64,000 nt of DNA from an uncultured Bacteroidaceae bacterium (GTDB lineage: Bacteria > Bacteroidota > Bacteroidia > Bacteroidales > Bacteroidaceae): assembly GCA_905235285.1 (NCBI GenBank), contig CAJOLI010000005.1:1-64000 (forward strand), given 5' to 3'. Made by a program: the position numbers and the translations under genes. The notes beneath the pieces were generated by a model. The model did no database searches and had not been told where the DNA came from. It saw only the letters and a list, made by a program, of their open reading frames with translations. Position 1 is the stretch's first letter; each line of letters starts with the position of its first letter. This document shows positions 20,289 to 30,261 of this stretch, in pieces.

Positions 20289-23200
20289 ATGAAAGGAATA
20301 ATGAACATAATGGCATCAGCACGGGCTCTGCTCGTATGCGCGTTCACACTGCTGCTCAGCTCTCAGGCTTGGGCGCAGAACGACCTTGCCATCAGCGGCC
20401 ACGTAGAAGATGATTTCGGCGAACTGCCCGGCGTGTACATTGTAGAGCTTGACCCCAACGACCGCGTCCTTGGAGGTGTAACGACCGACATGAACGGCAA
20501 CTTCTTCCTTCGCGCCAAGAGCACGAAGAATCGCATCCGCGTGCAGTTTATAGGCTACGAGACTCAAGTGTTCGCCATAGGAGCCGCGAAGAGGTTCAAC
20601 ATCAAGATGAAAGAGACGGCTCAGACGATGAAGGAAACGGTCGTCAAAGCCGACCGCCGTCAGGACGTAGGCATGGGCAATATCCCAAGCCGCGAAGTGT
20701 CGATGGCCATCTCTCACTTTGAGTTGGGCGAGAATGTCGAAGGCATCTCCGTTGCCTCAGCCGAGGACCTGCTGCAAGGCCGCATCGCAGGTCTCGACAT
20801 CGTGGCATCGTCAGGTGCGCCCGGCGCCGGCAGCCAAATGCGAATCCGTGGTACGACGACCTTGTCTGGCAATGCCAACCCTCTCATCGTGCTCAACGAT
20901 ATACCCTTTGAGGGCGACGTCGCCGCCGACTTTGATTTCAACAATGCCACCGACGACCAGTATGCTGACCTTCTCTGTGTGAACGTCGACGACATCCTGA
21001 GCATCGACGTGCTGAAGGATGCCTCGGCCACTGCCCTCTATGGTTCGAAGGGCTCGAACGGTGTAATCAAAATTACGACGCGCAAGGGTAGCCGCGGCAA
21101 ACCTATAATAAAGTATTCCTACAAACTTACAGAGAAGTACCAACCTGCAGGGATGAAAATGCTCTCAGGCGACGACTACACGATGCTGATGAAGCAGGAA
21201 TACTTCAACCGCACGCTCGCACGCACCGAATCCTACTCCCAGTACAGCCGTGACGAGTACAACTACAATCCCTCGTTCTCAGAGTTCGAGCAGTTCAACA
21301 ACAACACAGATTGGGTCGACGCCGTGACTCAGCACGGCTGGACCCACGACCACTACCTGAGCGTTAGCGGCGGTGGCGAGCGAGCCACATTTATGATTTC
21401 GGGAGGCTACCTGACGCAGTCTGGCACGACCATAGGGCAGGACTACACGAAGATGACCAGCCGCATGAACCTCGATTACGACATCTCAAAGCGTATCAAA
21501 GTCATCACCGAATTCCAGTTTACATACAGCAAGAACAAGAAGAATCTCGAGAACTACGGCACAATCCTCGGCATAGCCTACAAGAAGATTCCTAACGTAG
21601 GCATCTACGAGCAGGATGCCGAGGGCCACGACACCGACAACTACTACAACATCCGCAGCAATTCCCAGCTCGCCGGTTCGCAGAAGAACCTGATGAACCC
21701 CGTGGCGTTGGCCCGTCTGGCCAAGAACGAGGAGGTAAACCGCCGCGTGTTGCCTACGGCCCGCCTGCAGTACTACATCATAAACCCCACGCTCGACAAT
21801 AAACCCTTTTCGCTGAAATACGCTGCCTACATTAATTTCGACATCAACAACCTCAGCCGCAGCCAGTTCCTGCCCGCATCAGTGTCTAACTACAACTGGG
21901 ACAGCGAGATGGTGAACAACGCTCAGGAGTACAGCACCGAGCGTCTGAACATACTCACGGAGAACAAACTCTCTTTCGAGTCAGACTGGAACAACGGACA
22001 TTTCCTCGTGGCCAACATGGCTTGGCAGACAGCCAGCGCCACGCAGTCGGCAAATACCACAAAGTCATATGGTCACCCCGACGAGTCGCTCACCGATGCA
22101 ACTACTGCCGCCTACCTCAACTACCTGAGCAACGGCAATTCCAAGTCGCGCTCGCTGGCCGGACTTGGCAACATACATTATTCTTATAAAGGGAAATATA
22201 TCGTCAGCGGCGTACTGCGCATCGACGGGTCGACGAAGTTCGGAGCCTCACGCCGCTGGGGCGTATTCCCCGGAGCCTCGGCCAAATGGATTATTTCAGA
22301 AGAGAAGTTCATGAAGCCTCTTGAAAAATACGTCTCGATGCTTGCCGTACGTCCTGGTTGGGGCATCACGGGCAACCAGCCCGGCAGTGACTACTCGCAG
22401 TACAGCGTCTATTCCATCGACAACTACGGCTACATGGGTGGCACGGTGGTGCGCCCAACAAACATTCCTCTCACTAACCTGCGTTGGGAGAAGACGCGCT
22501 CTTACAACCTTGGCTTTGACCTCGGTTTCTTGGGCAACTTGGTCAATGCCAAGATTGATATCTACGACAAGCAGACAACCGACCTGCTGTGGTCAGGTTA
22601 TTCCATATCCACAACCTCAGGCTTCTCGTCACTGACGTATAAGAACGACGGCAAATTGCAGAACCGAGGCTGGGAACTGGAACTGAGCACCGACCGCATC
22701 ATCAAGAAGGGCAAGTTCTCGATGGACTTCAACCTCAACATCGGCAACAACAAGAACGTCATAAAGAAAATTGACGAGAGCATCATGAACCAGTTCAACG
22801 ACAATGCGGCAGCCATCAACAACGGTGTCTATCTTACCCGCATACAGATGAACAACTCCTATGGTTCAATCTACGGTTTCCGCTACAAAGGTGTCTACAG
22901 CTATAGCTACGAGAAGTTCGACAAGGCACAGGCCGAAGGCAAGAGCTGCCCCATAGCTCGCGATGCCGAGGGCAACATCATGTATGACTATGACGGCAAT
23001 CCCAAGCAGATGAAATACGACTATCTGGGCACTAATTACAAGTTCCAAGGCGGCGATGCCATCTACGAGGACATCAACCACGACGGTTCTATCGATGAAT
23101 ATGATGTCGTCTATCTTGGCAACTCGAATCCTAAGCTCGAAGGCGGTTTCGGCACTACGCTGCGCTATGGCAGCCTCTCGCTCACCATCTTCTGCAACTA

Positions 23201-23633
23201 CCGCTATGGCGGCAAGATAATCAACAACGCCCGTATGCAAGCCGAGAACATGTACACCGACGACAACCAATGCCGCACCGTCAACTGGCGTTGGCGCAAA
23301 GAAGGCGACCTGACCGATGTGCCGCGTGCCCTCTACCAGCAGGGCTACAACTGGTTGGGCTCAGACCGCTACGTAGAGAATGGCTCATTCCTGCGTATCA
23401 AGTACGTCTCGCTGCGCTACACAGCCCCAAAGCGTTGGGCTGATGCCATCCGTGCGAAGGCCATCAACGCTTACCTCACGATAAACAACCTCTACTGTTT
23501 CACCAAGTACTCAGGAACCGACCCGGAGGTAGCCGTGCAGAACTTCAACGCCTCGTTGCCCGGCGTAGCCTACGACTCGTCGCGTACGCCGCGTTCGAAA
23601 GACTGGACGCTCGGACTCTCGGTTACGTTCTGA
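20289..23633 (+). CDS. SusC/RagA-family TonB-linked outer membrane protein
   Basis: CarboxypepD-like N-terminus; plug MRIRGTTTLSGNANPLIVLNDIP; VLKDASATALYGSKGSNGVIKITTRKG. Confidence 0.95.
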   Translation: MKGIMNIMASARALLVCAFTLLLSSQAWAQNDLAISGHVEDDFGELPGVYIVELDPNDRVLGGVTTDMNGNFFLRAKSTKNRIRVQFIGYETQVFAIGAAKRFNIKMKETAQTMKETVVKADRRQDVGMGNIPSREVSMAISHFELGENVEGISVASAEDLLQGRIAGLDIVASSGAPGAGSQMRIRGTTTLSGNANPLIVLNDIPFEGDVAADFDFNNATDDQYADLLCVNVDDILSIDVLKDASATALYGSKGSNGVIKITTRKGSRGKPIIKYSYKLTEKYQPAGMKMLSGDDYTMLMKQEYFNRTLARTESYSQYSRDEYNYNPSFSEFEQFNNNTDWVDAVTQHGWTHDHYLSVSGGGERATFMISGGYLTQSGTTIGQDYTKMTSRMNLDYDISKRIKVITEFQFTYSKNKKNLENYGTILGIAYKKIPNVGIYEQDAEGHDTDNYYNIRSNSQLAGSQKNLMNPVALARLAKNEEVNRRVLPTARLQYYIINPTLDNKPFSLKYAAYINFDINNLSRSQFLPASVSNYNWDSEMVNNAQEYSTERLNILTENKLSFESDWNNGHFLVANMAWQTASATQSANTTKSYGHPDESLTDATTAAYLNYLSNGNSKSRSLAGLGNIHYSYKGKYIVSGVLRIDGSTKFGASRRWGVFPGASAKWIISEEKFMKPLEKYVSMLAVRPGWGITGNQPGSDYSQYSVYSIDNYGYMGGTVVRPTNIPLTNLRWEKTRSYNLGFDLGFLGNLVNAKIDIYDKQTTDLLWSGYSISTTSGFSSLTYKNDGKLQNRGWELELSTDRIIKKGKFSMDFNLNIGNNKNVIKKIDESIMNQFNDNAAAINNGVYLTRIQMNNSYGSIYGFRYKGVYSYSYEKFDKAQAEGKSCPIARDAEGNIMYDYDGNPKQMKYDYLGTNYKFQGGDAIYEDINHDGSIDEYDVVYLGNSNPKLEGGFGTTLRYGSLSLTIFCNYRYGGKIINNARMQAENMYTDDNQCRTVNWRWRKEGDLTDVPRALYQQGYNWLGSDRYVENGSFLRIKYVSLRYTAPKRWADAIRAKAINAYLTINNLYCFTKYSGTDPEVAVQNFNASLPGVAYDSSRTPRSKDWTLGLSVTF

Positions 23634-23664
23634 CTTACCGATTCAATAATCCACTCTTTTCATT

Positions 23665-25350
23665 ATGAAAAAGACATCTCATATTATAGTTTCAACCTTC
23701 GCTTTAGCTGCTTCTCTCTTGTTTCTCTCTTGCAACGACTGGCTCGAACTCATGCCCGAGGACAGCACCATCGAAGAGGAATTCTGGAAGAACGGCAATC
23801 AGGTGGAGAGTGTCGTGCGGGCATGCTACCGCTATATGCAAGAGGACAACCTCATGCAGCGCATCATTCTATGGGGCGAGCTGCGCTCCGACGAGGTGCA
23901 GAACGGCGCCAGCATCTCAGCCAGCGAGACCGATATCATCAACGCCAAGGTGAAGTCGAACAACGCATACTGTGACTGGGCTTCGTTCTACACAGTCATC
24001 AACGACTGCAACAAGGTGCTTGAGTTTGCTCCAGCAGTGCGCCAGCTTGATGCTAATTTTGACGAGGTAACCTGTAAGGCATATATGGCTGAGGCTTACA
24101 CGCTACGAGCCCTGTGCTACTTCTACCTCTTACGCACCTTCCGCGATGTGCCTCTCGTGCTCGAAAGCAGCAAGACAGACGAACACGACTACAACGTGAG
24201 CAACCGCGACACGGCAGAATGGATAAGCTACTACGCCCTGCCCATCAATGTCGCTGCCTTCACAGCCGAAGCCTATCCGCTGGTCAATCAGGAGCACTAC
24301 GTACTCGACCGCATGATAGACGACCTTAAGATAGCCCGTGAATATGCCGCCACAGAATGGGAGAGCGATGCCGAGAGCCACGGCAGAGTTACGCGCCGCG
24401 CTGTTGAAGCCCTCTTGGCCGACTATTACCTCTGGCGCGCCTCTATCAACCAGCCTATCGATGCATCGCGAGCCACCGACGACTACCACCAGTGCATAGC
24501 ACTCTGCGATGCTGTAGTCAACGAAACGGCAGAGATGGAGGAGGCAGAGCTCGTCGAAGGCGCCGACCTCCTCGGCGATGTCTTCTATACGGGTAACTCC
24601 GGCGAGAGCATCTTCGAGCTGAACTTCACCACCAACGGCCATGCCAACAATGCCACTGCCACGCTCTACGGCAATACACTCAAGAATCGCAATCCACATC
24701 TACTTGCCGCCGTGAGCATTCAGGCACTGTTCAATCAGAACAAAGCCAGCAGCGACGAGGCCGACTACGACTACCGCAGCAAGGATTTCTTCAATGCCAA
24801 GGACAATCACATCTTCAAATACGAAGGCCAGACGCCGCCTGCCGAATTCAGCTCTCGGTCTGCCACCTACACCTATCGCGGAGCAAGCAGCCAGGCTAAC
24901 TGGATTTTCTATCGTCTGGCCGACATCTATCTGATGAAAGCCGAAGCTTTAGCTCAGATTGCCGAGTCAGCCGAGGAAATCAGTAATGTTGTCACCCTCT
25001 GCAACATGACTTATATCCGAGCTTGCACTGACAACGCTGACGTGAAAGACTCACTCGACCATGCCGCTTATGCTTCTCCCTCGGATGTCCAGCGTCTCGT
25101 CCTCGCAGAGCGCCAACGTGAACTGATGTTCGAAGGCAAACGTTGGTTCGACCTTCTGCGTCTGGCACGCCGTGAGGCCAATGTTGCGAACAGCTGGCAG
25201 TACCTCGAATCGCGCTACGACGAGGACGTCACTACCATCCGCAACAAGATGACCTCCATCGAGGCATGGTATCTGCCTATTTACTTCAACGAAATTAAGA
25301 TCAATGGCAATCTTCGCCAGAATACATATTATGAATCTCAAGATGAATAG
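23665..25350 (+). CDS. SusD/RagB-family nutrient-binding lipoprotein
   Basis: Lipobox LLFLSCNDWLE; LADIYLMKAEALAQ; LAERQRELMFEGKRWFDLLRL. Confidence 0.95.
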   Translation: MKKTSHIIVSTFALAASLLFLSCNDWLELMPEDSTIEEEFWKNGNQVESVVRACYRYMQEDNLMQRIILWGELRSDEVQNGASISASETDIINAKVKSNNAYCDWASFYTVINDCNKVLEFAPAVRQLDANFDEVTCKAYMAEAYTLRALCYFYLLRTFRDVPLVLESSKTDEHDYNVSNRDTAEWISYYALPINVAAFTAEAYPLVNQEHYVLDRMIDDLKIAREYAATEWESDAESHGRVTRRAVEALLADYYLWRASINQPIDASRATDDYHQCIALCDAVVNETAEMEEAELVEGADLLGDVFYTGNSGESIFELNFTTNGHANNATATLYGNTLKNRNPHLLAAVSIQALFNQNKASSDEADYDYRSKDFFNAKDNHIFKYEGQTPPAEFSSRSATYTYRGASSQANWIFYRLADIYLMKAEALAQIAESAEEISNVVTLCNMTYIRACTDNADVKDSLDHAAYASPSDVQRLVLAERQRELMFEGKRWFDLLRLARREANVANSWQYLESRYDEDVTTIRNKMTSIEAWYLPIYFNEIKINGNLRQNTYYESQDE

Positions 25351-25354
25351 CCAT

Positions 25355-27121
25355 ATGAAAACCATATACAAGCAGCTGCCGCGTTTCCTGTTCATTGCCG
25401 CAGTGGCTGGGCTGACCTGCCATGCCTGCCAGGATGCCGAATGGGACGACCACTACTCCGCTTCAGGCTCTACGGCCACGGCTTCGCTCATCGAACTATT
25501 GCGCAGCCACAGCGAGTTCTCGAATTTCATGACGTTGCTGGAGCAGACAGGCGGCGACAGCATACTCGCCTACGACCAGACGTTCACCGTCTTTGCTCCT
25601 ACCAACGACGCCTTGGCTGAGTTTGGCGCTACAGAAGGCGCAATGACTGAGGTCGTAAAGAATCATGTCGCCCGCTATCTCTATGGTTCTTCCAACCTCG
25701 TCGACACGACCTATCTGCGCGTCAAGATGCTTAATGGCAAGTATCAGGAACTCACACGCGAAGGCTCGGAGATCTGTTTCGCAGGCATACCACTTCCGTC
25801 CAATCCCCTCATCGCCACTAACGGCATAATCTATGCTCTCAACAAGAAAGCCCAGTACTATGGCAACCTCTGGGAGATACTTGCTAACGGAACTGGGCGC
25901 TACGACTCGCTCTACCACTACATAGCAGCCTTCAACGACACTACGACGACAAAATCGGCCGTTGAAGTAGGCGAGAACAACCGCGGGCAGAAACTTTACT
26001 TCCACAACCAGTGGATGAAGAAATACGGAGCCATAAACCTCGAGGACAGTCTCTATACGGCTTTCCTGCCGACGAACGAAGGATGGAACGTTGCCTACGC
26101 TGCCATCAGCCCCTACTTTCGCACCTTCGGCTCGCTAATCGAGGACCGTACGCCCACAAGTTCTTTCAACTATCGTAGGAGCTACGAGACCGACACCCCT
26201 GTCAGCGACTCGCTGCAGGACATACACACCCGCGAGACTATAGCCCGCGACATCCTTTTCCGACGCCGGCCCGACTTCATGACACCCGCAGGCGATACAC
26301 TTATGACCACCTCGGGCGACACCTACCACCATCCAGCCTACCTCGTCGAGGGACTCACGCCACAGACCGCAAGCAACGGCCAATACTATTCTGTAGACCG
26401 CTTGCCTCACCATGCCGACGACCTTTTCCTGAAGACAATAAAGATTGAAGCAGAGAAATCGGCTGGCCGCGAATTCCTCTATGCCACGCTGACCAATCGC
26501 AGTGCCGCAGAAGGCAACCTCAGGGATTCCGTATCTAATATGCAATTCCTTGAGGTCGTAAATACGTCGACCAACAACCTCACGCCCCCGCAGGTCGTCT
26601 TCAATGTTCCCAACGTCCTGGCTGCGAAGTACAATATCTATGCAGTATTCGTGCCTGCACAAGCGTTCGACACTCTGGCCGTAGGCTACCGACAGCCAGA
26701 CACTATCGTCTGCCGGCGCGACACCGTCATCAACCGCATACAATACCACGCAGGCGATGAAGCTGTCATCAAGTACCCCTACTATGATGCCGACAGCACA
26801 AAGGTGTGTTTCTACCTCAGCTACGTCCACGAGCAGCCTAACAGCTCAGGATATAATATGTACCGCGATGACAAGATCGAGAGCGACCCCGACACGGGCG
26901 AGTACTTCATCACTAAGGGCTACGAAACCACTACGTTTCTTGTGGCGCGCAATTTCCAGTTCCCTTTCGCCAACTATTCCGGTTCGGCTTTCGCAGAGAA
27001 AGATGTTCAAGCGGTCAACACAAAGATATGTGTTGCCACAAATCTCACCAATGCCGACAAACGAACCATGGGCTATAACATGCGGATAGACTACCTTATT
27101 CTTGAACCTGTAATCGAATAA
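25355..27121 (+). CDS. Fasciclin-domain lipoprotein 3 (ORF opens at 25304; likely start at 25343 or 25355)
   Basis: Lipobox LTCHACQD; QTFTVFAPTNDALAEFG; NGIIYALNKKA. Confidence 0.85.
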   Translation: MKTIYKQLPRFLFIAAVAGLTCHACQDAEWDDHYSASGSTATASLIELLRSHSEFSNFMTLLEQTGGDSILAYDQTFTVFAPTNDALAEFGATEGAMTEVVKNHVARYLYGSSNLVDTTYLRVKMLNGKYQELTREGSEICFAGIPLPSNPLIATNGIIYALNKKAQYYGNLWEILANGTGRYDSLYHYIAAFNDTTTTKSAVEVGENNRGQKLYFHNQWMKKYGAINLEDSLYTAFLPTNEGWNVAYAAISPYFRTFGSLIEDRTPTSSFNYRRSYETDTPVSDSLQDIHTRETIARDILFRRRPDFMTPAGDTLMTTSGDTYHHPAYLVEGLTPQTASNGQYYSVDRLPHHADDLFLKTIKIEAEKSAGREFLYATLTNRSAAEGNLRDSVSNMQFLEVVNTSTNNLTPPQVVFNVPNVLAAKYNIYAVFVPAQAFDTLAVGYRQPDTIVCRRDTVINRIQYHAGDEAVIKYPYYDADSTKVCFYLSYVHEQPNSSGYNMYRDDKIESDPDTGEYFITKGYETTTFLVARNFQFPFANYSGSAFAEKDVQAVNTKICVATNLTNADKRTMGYNMRIDYLILEPVIE

Positions 27122-27126
27122 ACCTC

Positions 27127-30100
27127 TTGACCACTATGAAAAGAATTCTTTATTCACTTTTCTCTTTTCACTTTTCACTCTTCACTCTTTTGTTGGCCTG
27201 TTGTGCACAGGCAATGGCACAATCCGACAAAGGCGTGGTTGAGGGGCGAGTCGTTGACGTGGCTACAGGCCAAGGCATCGTAGGCGTCACCGTGAGCAGC
27301 GGTACGGCACAAGTCTTCACGGACTCGTTAGGCCATTATCGACTGCCGGGCCTCACGGGTGTTGCTGCCTTAGCCTTTGACGGCGAGGGCTATATCTCGC
27401 GAACGATGCTTGTCCCGGTGACGTCAGACAGCGTCCACGCCAATATTGTCTATCTATCTGGTGTCGTTTTCTCCCCGATTGCGGCTCAGCGCAATGCATA
27501 CACCAACACGGCCAGCCTTTCTGTTGACGACGCCGTTTCCGACTATCTGGCCCACGACGTACGCGCCGTACGCCGAAGCGGACAATACGGCATAGGCAAT
27601 CAGATGTTCATTCGGGGGCTTAACTCTCTGAATGCCACCGCGCATCCGCTTATCGTTCTTGATGGTGTCGTCGTTGATGAGTTCCCTGGCGAAACGTCTA
27701 TCCACGAAGGCTTCTACATCAACCGCCTGCTCGACATCGATCCACAGGACATTGACCGCGTAGAGGTTATCAAGGATGCCACCGCGCTCTACGGCTCCAA
27801 GGGAGCTAACGGCGTAATTCTCATCTACACCAAGCGGGGCCTCACAGACCAGACCCGCATAACGCTCAATGCCAGCCTTTCCACCAAGCAACGCCCTCAT
27901 CTGCCGCAGATGATGAACGGCGCGGAGTTCCGCCGCTACGTCTCTGAGATTTATCAAGGTAGCGACAATGGCAATGCTGCGGCAGGTGGCTTCGATGGTA
28001 TCTTCAACGAAAACACAGCCGACCGCACCTACAATGCCAACCACGGTGCTACCGACTGGAACGACGAAGTCTACCATACAGGCCTGCTCCAGCGCTACTC
28101 ACTCGGCATACAAGGAGGCGACGACGTAGCTCGCTACAATGTTTCCGTAGGTTATCTCACTGGCAACGAGGTCGTGCGCAACGTTGATTTCTCGAGAATC
28201 AACACCCGTGTCAATGCCGACATCAACCTTACGAAATGGTTTGACCTAGGGGCTGAAGTGTACTTCACTCGCGTCGAGCGTGAGTTGCGCGACGATGGCA
28301 CTGATGCTTTCACCTCACCAACCTACACCGCACGTATTAAATCGCCGTTCTTCAATCCTTTCAGTTTCACTGACGATGGCTCAACACTCACGCGCACCCT
28401 CGCTAACGTAGATGCACTCGGAGTAACAAACCCCCGCGCACTCATTGAAAATGCCAAGGGAGAGCACAAGCAGTACCGCTTCAGCATTAATGCTACACCA
28501 ACTTTCCACATAGGCAGGGACTGGACCGTACGCGGTCAGTTCTCTTACTATCATGACAAGACCGGCGAACACTACTTCTCGCCAATGATGGGCGTCACGC
28601 CACAGAAACTCGAAGGCCTTGGCACCAGCCGTAACACCGTAAAGGAACAAGACATAAGGCAGTCGAGCATATACGCTGACGTCAACCTGGGCTACCACCA
28701 TCTTTTTGCCGATGCCCATGATTTACGTCTCAGTCTCGGGCAGCGCGTCTTTGCCAACTCCTACAAAAGCACTTACGGAGAGGGCCACAACACCGGCGAC
28801 GACCAAATATATAACCTGTCAACGAATCTCGACTTCCTGCAAACTGGCGGCAACGATGTCCACTGGAACAGCACTTCACTCTACCTGCAGGCCAACTACA
28901 CGCTCCACAACAAATACAGCCTGTGGGCCGTAGCCGCTGCCGACGCTTCGTCGCGTTTCGGGGCTAAGGCTTCCGGCTCCCTTGCAGCCTTAGGCACACG
29001 CTGGGCTCTCTTCCCCTCAGCAGGTATCAGTTGGGATGCCAAAGGCGAGCGCTTCCTCAACAACGCCTCGTGGATTGATGCCCTCAAGGTCAAGGCCTCA
29101 TGGGGAATGAGCGGCAACGATGCCATCGATGCCATAGCCTCATGGGGCTATCTCTCGCCAATCAACTACGCTGGCGTAGCAACAGGCCACATCATCGGGA
29201 ATCTCCGCAACGACAAGCTGAAGTGGGAAACGACGACCAAACTCACGGCTGGCATCGAGATGGCCTTCTTGCACGACAGACTCAGCCTCGGCTTCGACGT
29301 ATATCGCCACACGACCGACGACCTGCTCAACTATCGCAACGCCGACCGCCTGTCAGGAAAATCATACTATCTCACCAATGCTGGCAGCCTGCGCAACCAA
29401 GGCTTCGAGGCTCAGGTCAACGGTAAGCTCATAGCTTCGCGCCGCTTCAACTGGCACATGGGGCTCTCGCTGAACCACTACAAGAATGAGATTACCGACC
29501 TGCCCGAAGGCGAATTCATCACAGAGGTGCTCGATGGCTATGTACTCTCGCGCAAAGGAGAAGCTGCGGGTGTTTTTTATGGATATAAGACGGCAGGAGT
29601 TTTCGCTACTACCGCTGAAGCGGATGCTGCAGGCCTGAAGATTCGCAATGCCGACACCTCGCTCAGCAGCTTTGCGGCTGGTGACATACATTTCCTCGAG
29701 CCTAATGCCGAAGCGGCCGACGGCATCATCGACGAGAACGACCGCACCATCATAGGCGACCCCAACCCAGACCTCACCGGTGCCCTGCTTAGCCGCTGGC
29801 AGTGGCGTCACTGGGAGTTAGACCTCCACTGCTCGTTCCAGCTCGGAGGGGACATTTACAACTACCAGCGCAGTCAGCTCGAAGCAATGAGTTCGCTGCA
29901 CAACCAAAGCGCAAGCGTACTCAACCGCTGGCGAGGCGAGGGACAACTCACTGACGTGCCACGCGCCGCCTACGCCGACCCCCTTGGAAACAGCCGCTTC
30001 TCCGATTGTTGGATTGAGGATGGCTCCTTCTTCAAAATCAGGCAGCTGCGCCTCGCCTACAACCTACCCATCAACAATCCTTTCATCGAAGGCTTCTCGG

Positions 30101-30255
30101 TATGGGCTGCTGTCGACAATGTCTGCACATTCACACGCTACCTCGGCGCAGACCCGGAATGCTACTATGGCAACTCCGTCTTAACGCAAGGAATTGATTT
30201 CGGCCTCATGCCATCATGCCGCACCTTCACTTTTGGTATTAAATTGAATCTCTGA
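27127..30255 (+). CDS. SusC/RagA-family TonB-linked outer membrane protein 2 (likely start 27136)
   Basis: MFIRGLNSLNATAHPLIVLDGVVVDE; VEVIKDATALYGSKGANGVILIYTKRG. Confidence 0.95.
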   Translation: MTTMKRILYSLFSFHFSLFTLLLACCAQAMAQSDKGVVEGRVVDVATGQGIVGVTVSSGTAQVFTDSLGHYRLPGLTGVAALAFDGEGYISRTMLVPVTSDSVHANIVYLSGVVFSPIAAQRNAYTNTASLSVDDAVSDYLAHDVRAVRRSGQYGIGNQMFIRGLNSLNATAHPLIVLDGVVVDEFPGETSIHEGFYINRLLDIDPQDIDRVEVIKDATALYGSKGANGVILIYTKRGLTDQTRITLNASLSTKQRPHLPQMMNGAEFRRYVSEIYQGSDNGNAAAGGFDGIFNENTADRTYNANHGATDWNDEVYHTGLLQRYSLGIQGGDDVARYNVSVGYLTGNEVVRNVDFSRINTRVNADINLTKWFDLGAEVYFTRVERELRDDGTDAFTSPTYTARIKSPFFNPFSFTDDGSTLTRTLANVDALGVTNPRALIENAKGEHKQYRFSINATPTFHIGRDWTVRGQFSYYHDKTGEHYFSPMMGVTPQKLEGLGTSRNTVKEQDIRQSSIYADVNLGYHHLFADAHDLRLSLGQRVFANSYKSTYGEGHNTGDDQIYNLSTNLDFLQTGGNDVHWNSTSLYLQANYTLHNKYSLWAVAAADASSRFGAKASGSLAALGTRWALFPSAGISWDAKGERFLNNASWIDALKVKASWGMSGNDAIDAIASWGYLSPINYAGVATGHIIGNLRNDKLKWETTTKLTAGIEMAFLHDRLSLGFDVYRHTTDDLLNYRNADRLSGKSYYLTNAGSLRNQGFEAQVNGKLIASRRFNWHMGLSLNHYKNEITDLPEGEFITEVLDGYVLSRKGEAAGVFYGYKTAGVFATTAEADAAGLKIRNADTSLSSFAAGDIHFLEPNAEAADGIIDENDRTIIGDPNPDLTGALLSRWQWRHWELDLHCSFQLGGDIYNYQRSQLEAMSSLHNQSASVLNRWRGEGQLTDVPRAAYADPLGNSRFSDCWIEDGSFFKIRQLRLAYNLPINNPFIEGFSVWAAVDNVCTFTRYLGADPECYYGNSVLTQGIDFGLMPSCRTFTFGIKLNL

Positions 30256-30261
30256 CCCGCA